Assembly: GCA_012031475.1 (NCBI GenBank)
Contig: JAAUTJ010000281.1
Coordinates: 1 to 6,514 of the forward strand
Reading direction: 5' to 3'
DNA: 6,514 bases
Source of the DNA: Leptolyngbyaceae cyanobacterium SM1_3_5
GTDB taxonomy: Bacteria > Cyanobacteriota > Cyanobacteriia > Elainellales > Elainellaceae
The position numbers and the translations under genes were made by a program. The notes under the pieces were generated by a model, which saw only the letters and a program-made list of their open reading frames with translations, had not been told where the DNA came from and did not search any database. Shown here piece by piece: positions 1-4,567 of this stretch (position 1 is the stretch's first letter; the number at the start of each line of letters is the position of its first letter).

Positions 1-15
1 TAATATCAAAAGTTA

Positions 16-243
16 TCATTCGCCATTTTCGTCAAAATCTACCACACAGCACTCCAGAAATCTTTCTTTGAGTTTCATTCTGCCACGCTGAATACGGGAT
101 TTTGTGTTTGGTAACGTGAGATTAAGTTTTTCAGAAATTGTTTTTTGTTCAATTCCTTCAAGGTCATACATATAAAGTGGGATGGCATATTCGTCTGGTA
201 AAAGTTTTAAAAGTGCTTTTATGTACTCCGATGCTTCGCCAAT
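16..243 (-). pseudogene. ECF-type sigma-70 factor, C-terminal region-4 fragment
   Basis: Reading the minus strand from about 264 to the TGA at 16-18 gives an open stretch that resembles sigma-70 region 4, the helix-turn-helix that contacts the -35 element. Visible pieces are LLPDEYAIPLYMYDLEGIEQ, then KTISEKLNLTLPNTKSRIQR (the HTH), then GRMKLKERFLECCVVDFDEN. The C-terminal ECC..DFDENG tail recalls SigZ-like ECF factors. Region 2 (core binding and -10 recognition) is absent. No ATG, GTG or TTG start is available before the conserved block, and an in-frame TAA sits at 265-267. The 5' limit is approximate: the open frame reaches 264, but 242-277 is better explained as the start of another gene in a different frame, so homology probably begins near 243. 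I read this as a non-functional remnant. The natural stop shows that the 3' end is intact, so the loss is at the 5' side. Confidence 0.8.
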
Positions 244-277
244 TAGAGATTGGTGAAGTGTTACTTACGATTTTCAC
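242..277 (-). pseudogene. 5' stub of DUF3368/PIN-like toxin gene
   Basis: A GTG at 275-277, just after the UPF0175 stop (280-282), opens a frame reading (M)KIVSNTSPISN. This matches the characteristic N-terminus of DUF3368 PIN-like proteins, which typically begin M-x-V-V-S-(N/D)-T-S-P-I-S-N-L and are commonly encoded directly downstream of UPF0175 genes. Only 12 codons match. The next codon is TGG where Leu is expected, and from there the DNA continues as sigma-factor sequence in another frame. The PIN nuclease core is therefore missing. The two-base gap after the antitoxin stop suggests the pair was originally translationally coupled. The identification rests on a short motif plus its expected position, so it is strong in context but not conclusive. 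Confidence 0.6.
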
Positions 278-279
278 TA

Positions 280-519
280 TCAGTCCGTTTCCTGTAAGGT
301 CTTGAGATCTTCTTGAAACTCAGCTACATCATAGTGGACACAGATGTCTCGATCAGCCAGTAGTTTTTGAAACTGCATTCGATGCATTCCCATCAACTCG
401 CTAGCTTTTCCTAAACTAATTTTGTCTTGGCGAAAAAGCATAAGTACAATTTCCAAGAAGAAATCGTGTTCTGATAAACCACTTGCTCTGACAAGATCGT
501 CTGATATTACTAAACTCAT
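280..519 (-). CDS. UPF0175 family antitoxin-like protein
   Basis: A 79-residue protein that resembles UPF0175 (COG2886). The central LFRQDKISLGKASELMGMHR matches the family's short helix-turn-helix (G-K-I-S-x-G-K-A-A-E-L). The C-terminal part, FQKLLADRDICVHYDVAEFQ followed by EDLKTL, matches the usual (I/V)PVHYD...EDL ending. Length is normal for the family. Comparative genomics has long paired this family with DUF3368/PIN-domain toxins as predicted type II toxin-antitoxin systems; the protein would bind DNA and the toxin. The start ATG is supported by an AGAGG Shine-Dalgarno seven bases upstream. Only a 12-codon stub of the partner toxin remains downstream, so this is apparently an orphan antitoxin. 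The gene is AT-richer than the petCA region and lacks HIP1, consistent with acquired DNA. Toxin neutralisation is inferred from the family, not seen here. Confidence 0.85.
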   Translation of the reverse strand: MSLVISDDLVRASGLSEHDFFLEIVLMLFRQDKISLGKASELMGMHRMQFQKLLADRDICVHYDVAEFQEDLKTLQETD

Positions 520-526
520 GATTATA

Positions 527-531
527 CCTCT
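527..531 (-). promoter_or_regulatory. Ribosome binding site of UPF0175 gene
   Basis: The minus strand reads AGAGG, then seven bases, then the ATG at 517-519. This is a near-consensus Shine-Dalgarno at good spacing and fixes the start of the antitoxin-like gene. Confidence 0.7.
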
Positions 532-617
532 AGCTCTTAAATCTACTGCTTAGATCGTAGCAGCCAAAACAAGGGTAGGTTAGACTGTTTTACAAGTTTA
601 ACCTTCGTAGCGGCGCG

Positions 618-703
618 GCATAACAACGCGCTGGAGCGGACGGGTGAGAGTTTATGGCATTGCTGCCATGCTTATCTGCCGCCGCTCAGCTAAGCCGTTA
701 GCT
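618..703 (+). other. attC-like recombination site (integron cassette type)
   Basis: An imperfect inverted repeat has the architecture of an integron attC site. The left arm has an R''-like GCATAAC (618-624) and an L''-like GCTGGAGCGGACGG (630-643). The right arm has an L'-like CCGCCGCTCAGC (679-690) and an R'-like GTTAGCT (697-703). The arms pair as GCTG/CAGC, AGCGG/CCGCT and CGG/CCG. An extra G near 634 and an A at 640 are unpaired on the left arm, like the extrahelical bases that orient attC folding. The variable centre holds its own hairpin, ATGGCA-TTGC-TGCCAT (654-669). R'' and R' deviate slightly from RYYYAAC and GTTRRRY. No integrase gene is visible. In the usual orientation the cassette gene would lie to the left on the plus strand, but the UPF0175 gene there runs the other way. 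It could instead be a dispersed cyanobacterial hairpin repeat of similar form. Confidence 0.5.
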
Positions 704-880
704 TACTTTTCTAATTGAATAAGCTCATAACCTCAACCTTGGAAAAATCCAGGGTTGAAATTAATAGTTGTAGGAATCACTGAGAGTCGATCGCCACAAC
801 GTCCCGCTCTACAATCAATCCATTAGCCGTTCGATCGACACCAAATCCAGCACTGATCGATCCAGCCGAACAGAAACACG
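704..880. other. Intergenic stretch without recognisable gene
   Basis: Between the attC-like fold and the petCA terminator no ORF of convincing length or composition is present on either strand. The only structure I see is the hairpin at 733-758, listed separately. GATCGA-rich words reappear from about 787, which suggests that native cyanobacterial sequence resumes there after the AT-richer left end. Confidence 0.5.
733..758. repeat. Hairpin: 11-bp stem, AAAA loop
   Basis: TCAACCTTGGA (733-743), AAAA, TCCAGGGTTGA (748-758) form an inverted repeat with a single mismatch, which becomes a G-U pair in the plus-strand transcript. Neither side is followed by a T-tract, so it is not a clear intrinsic terminator. 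It could be part of a small mobile repeat or an RNA processing/stability element. Function is unknown. Confidence 0.5.
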
Positions 881-910
881 AAAAAAGCGAGGTAGAAATT
901 ACCCCGCTTT
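881..910 (-). terminator. Intrinsic terminator of petCA
   Basis: On the minus strand an 11-bp stem, AAAGCGGGGTA / TACCTCGCTTT with one G-U pair and an ATTTC loop, runs into six consecutive T (886-881). It lies 22 bases after the petA stop codon and points in the petA direction. This is a classic Rho-independent terminator ending the petC-petA transcript. Confidence 0.85.
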
Positions 911-932
911 AAGATTCGATCGCTTGTGCAAT

Positions 933-1900
933 CTAGAAATTCATTTCTGCTGCTTGGACGCGCTCGACCTGCTTCTTCTTCAGAACCAGCATGATTTGCG
1001 AGAGCGTCACGGCTCCCAAGAAGGCCATCAAGCCTTTGATTCGGTTGGGGCTTTGCAGCACAATTTCGCTGTCAATTTGGCCGAAGCCGCCGACGTTCGG
1101 GTTGCTGGTCAGCGGTGCGCCGTTGGCAACTTCATCACCCTCGGCAACGAGCAGTTCGGGTCCGGGGGGAATCGTTTCGGTTACGGTGTCGCCGGATTCA
1201 GGGGCGATCGACACTTCGTAGCCGCCGTCCTCTTTTTGGTGACGCTGGCGATCGTGCCCGCAACAGTGGCGCTGTAAACCGTGTTGTTGCTCTTTTCACC
1301 CGTCGGGTAGACCTGTCCGCGTCCGCGATTGCCGCCGACGTGAACTGAATATTTGCCGAAGTGAATGTTTTTGTTGGTGTTTGGGTCAGGCGAGAGAACC
1401 GGGAAGACAATTTCCTGATATTGGTCTCCGGGCAGGGGGCCGACCACCACCCAGTTGTCATGCACCTCGCTGTAGTCCTGGAAGAGATAGCTCGGACCGA
1501 CTTCTTCCTTCATTTCTTCAGGAATGCGGTCTTCTGGGGCGATCTTGAAGCCATCCGGCAGCATCAGCACGGCTCCGATGTTGAGCGGACCTTTAGAGCC
1601 ATCCGCCTGCACCTGCTGAACGCTGGTATCGTAAGGGATTTTGACAACGGCCTTAAACACGCTGTCCGGCAAAACCGACTGCGGCACTTCGATCTCGGTC
1701 GGCTTGGCACCTAAGTGGCAGTTGGCGCAGACGATCCGGCCTGTGGCTTCGCGGGGAGTTTCGTAGTTTTGCTGTGCCCAGAAGGGGTAGGCTTGGGCGG
1801 CTTGCGGCAAGAGCCAGTCGCCTGTGAAGAGCAGGCCGATCGCCCAGACCGTCACCAGCACGGCTTTTGCGATCGGCAGCTTTGACCAAATTGCTTTCAT
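933..1900 (-). CDS. petA: Cytochrome f (apocytochrome f), frameshifted in this sequence
   Basis: This is cytochrome f, the c-type haem subunit of the thylakoid cytochrome b6f complex, which passes electrons from the Rieske protein to plastocyanin or cytochrome c6. The first 37 residues are a Sec-type signal peptide ending AQA. The mature protein starts YPFWAQQNY, with Tyr38 the expected axial haem ligand, and CANCH (58-62) is the covalent haem site. The large lumenal domain follows, then a C-terminal membrane anchor around LMAFLGAVTLSQIMLVL and a stromal KKKQVERV tail. The frame breaks at codons 222-223: the minus strand has AAAAAG (run at 1233-1237) where one more A would give T-K-K-E-D-G-G-Y. 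As written, translation stops at 1181-1183 after 239 residues without the anchor. With the base restored the protein has 322 residues, normal for the family, and ends at TAG 933-935. petA starts 46 bases after petC in one operon. Sequencing error is the likeliest cause of the break. Confidence 0.95.
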
Positions 1901-1946
1901 GGAGTTGTGTTCACCAAAAGGATGCAGGATTTTTATCAGTTTGAGA

Positions 1947-2489
1947 TTATGCCCACCAGGGTTCTTCGCCCGTGCGGAAGTCTTGCTCTGTCCAGGGCGT
2001 GATCGCAATTTTGCCATCTTCGTTTGTGTTGGCATGGACGAGGGCAAGCGAGAGCGGAGCGGGACCGCGCACGACTTTACCTTCGTTGTTGTATTGCGAG
2101 CCGTGACAGGGGCACATAAATTTGTTTTCTGCCGCATTCCAGGGCACAACGCAGCCCAAGTGGGTGCAAACGGCGTTGATCCCGTAGTTGGCGATCGTGC
2201 CTTCGTTTTCAACCACGATGTAGGTCGGGTCGCCTTTGAGTCCTTGGGCGAGGGTGCGATCGCCAGGGACGTGCGTTTTCAAAAACTCGCTCACGACAAT
2301 ATCGTTACCGAGCGCATCTTTTGCCATGACGCCGCCGCCCGCGCCACCGCTCACAGGCGGAATGAAATACTTAATCACGGGGTAAAGCGCCCCCAAAGCC
2401 GTGCCCGTGACGGCTCCAAAGGTGAGGAGATTCATAAATTGGCGACGACCCATATCGGGCACATCGGGAGTTCCAGAAGCTTGAGCCAT
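1947..2489 (-). CDS. petC: Cytochrome b6f complex Rieske iron-sulfur subunit
   Basis: This 180-residue protein is the Rieske [2Fe-2S] subunit that takes an electron from plastoquinol and hands it to cytochrome f on the lumenal side of the thylakoid. The N-terminus has a GRRQFMNLL twin-arginine-like motif (14-22). A single uncleaved transmembrane helix (about 21-46) leads into a Gly-rich hinge, SGGAGGG (47-53). Both cluster boxes are intact: CTHLGC (108-113) and CPCHGSQY (126-133). Cys108/His110 and Cys126/His129 are the expected ligands, and Cys113-Cys128 the expected disulfide. The C-terminus GPAPLSLAL...EEPWW is typical. Length and all key residues are normal. It is the first gene of the petC-petA pair, and its start at 2487-2489 gives the expected N-terminus. 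There is no strong Shine-Dalgarno. The upstream region is shared with the divergent DUF3067 gene. Confidence 0.98.
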   Translation of the reverse strand: MAQASGTPDVPDMGRRQFMNLLTFGAVTGTALGALYPVIKYFIPPVSGGAGGGVMAKDALGNDIVVSEFLKTHVPGDRTLAQGLKGDPTYIVVENEGTIANYGINAVCTHLGCVVPWNAAENKFMCPCHGSQYNNEGKVVRGPAPLSLALVHANTNEDGKIAITPWTEQDFRTGEEPWWA

Positions 2490-2812
2490 ACTTTAGACCG
2501 CAAAAAGAGAAGTGGAAAAAACGGCAGTTTCGCCAGGTCAAATTCGTGTGGCTTGTGAAAGCAGAATTTCTATGTCAAATTCAAGCCAAGCAGCACGTTG
2601 AATCAACCGGATGCATCACTGACATCAGCGGCATTTCACCGCCAGAAAAGCCTTACCTCTTGACTATCGCTCTAAAAGAACGGCCAGCGGTTAACAGTTT
2701 TTCTAAAAGTATTATTACATTACTCAGAATCAGGATCATAGCCTCAGCCATGAGGATTCTTGTTTGTGAAGAAATGTGAATAATTAAGCGATTTTTGTGA
2801 GATATTTTGGGA
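2490..2812. promoter_or_regulatory. Divergent control region between petC and the DUF3067 gene
   Basis: About 320 bases separate two divergent start codons, so promoters for both must lie here or further inside. The part from about 2700 to 2800 is AT-rich. On the minus strand TAATAC (around 2710) could be a -10 element for petC, with only a weak -35 candidate. On the plus strand TAATTA (around 2781) could serve the DUF3067 gene. A small hairpin, CCTCA-GCCA-TGAGG (2742-2755), lies between them. No perfect NtcA site (GTA-N8-TAC) was found. A plus-strand open frame (2546-2779) has no recognisable protein character and is not called. Confidence 0.45.
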
Positions 2813-3130
2813 ATGACTGGACAGGAGCTACATCAAGTTTTGTTAAGCAAATGGGGGCGCTCTTATGATGTGCAAATTCGCCGCACCCAGAGCAAAATTT
2901 TCGTCCAAATTATGTGGCGCTATCTAGAGCAGGCATCCTTCCCGCTCAGCGAAACCGACTATTTTGACCATCTCGACACGATCGCCAACTACCTCAACGC
3001 CTGGGGCAGCGCCGCTCAGGTCGAGGAATTCATCGAGCAAACCCGCGATCGCCCCCGTCAGGGCAAAGCCGTCAGCATTCCGATCGACCTGGGAGAACGC
3101 GCCTCCGAGTGGATGCTAGAGGAATTTTAG
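2813..3130 (+). CDS. DUF3067 family protein
   Basis: A 105-residue soluble protein resembling DUF3067, a family found in cyanobacteria and chloroplast-bearing organisms. Recognisable blocks are MTGQELHQVLLSKWGRSYDV at the start, RRTQSKIFVQIMWRYLEQAS in the middle with the conserved W-R-Y-L-E-Q-A-S-F-P, and GKAVSIPIDLGERASEW near the end. No transmembrane segment or signal peptide is visible. A TTG at 2807 would add two residues, but the ATG at 2813 gives the family's usual MTG start. The gene is divergent to petC. I recall the family next to petC/petA or tatC in other cyanobacterial genomes, which suggests a role in b6f biogenesis or photosynthesis; that is inference from position. The biochemical function is unknown. 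A HIP1 site lies inside the gene (3045-3052), consistent with a native core gene. Confidence 0.9.
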   Translation: MTGQELHQVLLSKWGRSYDVQIRRTQSKIFVQIMWRYLEQASFPLSETDYFDHLDTIANYLNAWGSAAQVEEFIEQTRDRPRQGKAVSIPIDLGERASEWMLEEF

Positions 3131-3183
3131 GGCGTAACGGCGACGTTTCGCAAATTTGGGGAGCGCGATCGACTCAGCACAAT

Positions 3184-3209
3184 TGCCGCAGCAAAATGCC
3201 GCAACAAAA
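3184..3209. repeat. Tandem 13-bp direct repeat
   Basis: TGCCGCAGCAAAA (3184-3196) is followed immediately by TGCCGCAACAAAA (3197-3209), identical at 12 of 13 positions. It lies in the 236-bp gap between the DUF3067 gene and the glycosyltransferase gene. That gap otherwise shows only AT-rich sequence, a short GAAAC-TGA-GTTTC hairpin (3270-3282), and no gene or clear terminator. It may be a local duplication; no function can be assigned. Confidence 0.6.
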
Positions 3210-3366
3210 TGAGAGGTCTAATGTACTAAAATATCCGCATCAGCAGTTTAAGTCATTTTAGATTTAGCTGAAACTGAGTTTCGCGAAGCAATTTTTCGCC
3301 AGAACGATCGCCTCCCCAATTTTCCGAACTCAACTTGACGATTGCTGAGGTTTTTGCAGCAGAACA

Positions 3367-4542
3367 ATGAAAATTTTGATGCTGTCTTCCACTTTTCCAT
3401 TTCCACCAAGTCGAGGTGGAACTGAGGTGCGGACATTTCATCTGTTGAAGTATCTAGCTCAAAATCATAGCGTCACGATCGCCACCCAAAAACATTCCCA
3501 AGTGAGCGATCGAGATACCGAATTACTAAAACAATACGTCGATCGTCTCTTCATTTTTCCGCTACCTACTTCTCCTCAAAATTCGAGTTGGGCAGGAAAG
3601 ATCGATCGATTTATTCAAGCTTGGACGAAACAAACGCCGCCGAATGTTCTGCATCGCTACAGCGCAGAAATGCAGAATTGGATTCATGAAAATTTGGCAG
3701 ATTTTGACGTAATCACCTGCGAACATAGCGTCAATGAAGTTTATATTCGTTCTGCTCAAGTGCGATCGATCGTCAACATTCACAGTTCAGTTTATGGCTG
3801 GACGCGCAATCAGCTAACGGCGGGCGCATCACTTCAGCCTTGGCGCGATCGCCTCTATCTTCCCCTCCTGAAGAACTACGAGAAACGCTATTGCGACAAG
3901 TTCGATCGCATTGTGGTGACGACTGAAGACGATCGCCAAACTTTACGATCGATCGGCGTGACCAAATCGATCGAAGTGATTCCAAATGGGGTGGATCTGA
4001 AGTTGTTTCCGACGCGATCGCATGACCCAAACAATCATCAGCTTGTGTTTGTCGGCGCAATGGATGCCGACCACAACATTGACGCGATGCGGTTCTTCGT
4101 GCTAGAAGTTCTACCTCACGTCCGCGATCGCTTTGCGGATGTCAGCTTGGCGATCGTCGGGGCGCGTCCCGCTGAAGCAGTGCGATCGCTCGCGACTCAT
4201 TCGGGTGTCACCGTCACAGGTGCAGTCGAATCGGTTGCAGAGTGGCTGCACCAAGCGACCGTTTGCGTGTTGCCGTTGCGCGTCGGGTTTGGCATCAAAA
4301 ACAAAACCCTCGAAGCAATGGCGGCAGGTGTGCCGATCGTCGGCAGCGATCGCGCCCTCGAAGGCTTGCCGACAGTCGGACTGCGAGCCAATCGCGTCGA
4401 GGAATATGTCAGCGCGATCGATCGGCTGTTTTCTCAGCCGGAACTGCGATCGCAACTGTCCACGCAAGGCCGCATCTGCGTCGAGCAGGCTTACACTTGG
4501 GAGCAGATTGGCCGCCGATATGCCCAGTTGCTCGAAAACTGA
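3367..4542 (+). CDS. Glycosyltransferase, GT4 type
   Basis: A 391-residue GT-B fold glycosyltransferase that resembles family 4 retaining enzymes, which transfer sugars from nucleotide or lipid-linked donors in polysaccharide, glycolipid or envelope synthesis. The N-terminal acceptor domain begins MKILMLSSTF, with the glycine-rich SRGGTEVRTFHLLKYL (15-30). The linker has the typical IPNGVD (205-210). The donor domain opens LVFVGAMD (226-233), continues LAIVGARP (261-268) and VTVTGAVESVAEWL (281-294), and reaches the nucleotide-sugar site GFGIKNKTLEAMAAGVPIV (307-325). Glu316 matches the second Glu of the EX7E motif. The first Glu is missing: the subsite reads LRVGFGIKNKTLE, as in the subgroup with G-x-G-x-x-x-K-x-L-E. 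No signal peptide or membrane span is seen. The start is the only good ATG, with a weak RBS. The gene is followed after 25 bases by the membrane protein gene. Donor and acceptor cannot be told from sequence. Confidence 0.9.
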   Translation: MKILMLSSTFPFPPSRGGTEVRTFHLLKYLAQNHSVTIATQKHSQVSDRDTELLKQYVDRLFIFPLPTSPQNSSWAGKIDRFIQAWTKQTPPNVLHRYSAEMQNWIHENLADFDVITCEHSVNEVYIRSAQVRSIVNIHSSVYGWTRNQLTAGASLQPWRDRLYLPLLKNYEKRYCDKFDRIVVTTEDDRQTLRSIGVTKSIEVIPNGVDLKLFPTRSHDPNNHQLVFVGAMDADHNIDAMRFFVLEVLPHVRDRFADVSLAIVGARPAEAVRSLATHSGVTVTGAVESVAEWLHQATVCVLPLRVGFGIKNKTLEAMAAGVPIVGSDRALEGLPTVGLRANRVEEYVSAIDRLFSQPELRSQLSTQGRICVEQAYTWEQIGRRYAQLLEN

Positions 4543-4556
4543 CTGAGAACATGATT

Positions 4557-4560
4557 GAGG
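4557..4560 (+). promoter_or_regulatory. Ribosome binding site deciding the start at 4568
   Basis: GAGG at 4557-4560 lies seven bases before the ATG at 4568. The reading frame from that ATG closes quickly because of an apparent indel, so this Shine-Dalgarno is the main evidence that translation begins here rather than at the downstream TTG at 4706. Confidence 0.65.
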
Positions 4561-4567
4561 AAAGTGC

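Noticed and set aside
265..282. Readthrough fusion of UPF0175 with the sigma fragment, which share a frame
   Set aside because: TGA, TAG, TGA and TAA all lie in that frame between the two segments, so a fusion protein is not feasible.
1230..1240. Programmed -1 frameshifting in petA at AAAAAG
   Set aside because: A -1 slip here would in fact restore the frame. However, the heptamer C-AAA-AAG is not a full slippery site, I know of no petA that uses recoding, and similar homopolymer breaks occur elsewhere in the window.
1181..2212. A 343-codon minus-strand open frame spanning petC and petA
   Set aside because: Its first part is an out-of-frame reading of petC and the intergenic gap; petA proper starts at 1900, where the signal peptide begins.
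1824..2558. A 244-codon plus-strand open frame
   Set aside because: It lies antisense to petC and the petA start, and has no recognisable domain; it is a shadow of codon bias.
2705..2725. NtcA-like site in the petC upstream region (GTA...TAC on the minus strand)
   Set aside because: The spacing is nine bases, not the required eight, and no suitable promoter spacing is evident.
2546..2779. A 77-codon plus-strand open frame in the divergent control region
   Set aside because: No family resemblance, no RBS, and it covers the region where promoters for petC and the DUF3067 gene must lie.
3184..3209. CRISPR-like repeats
   Set aside because: Only two adjacent 13-bp units with no spacers; a simple tandem duplication.
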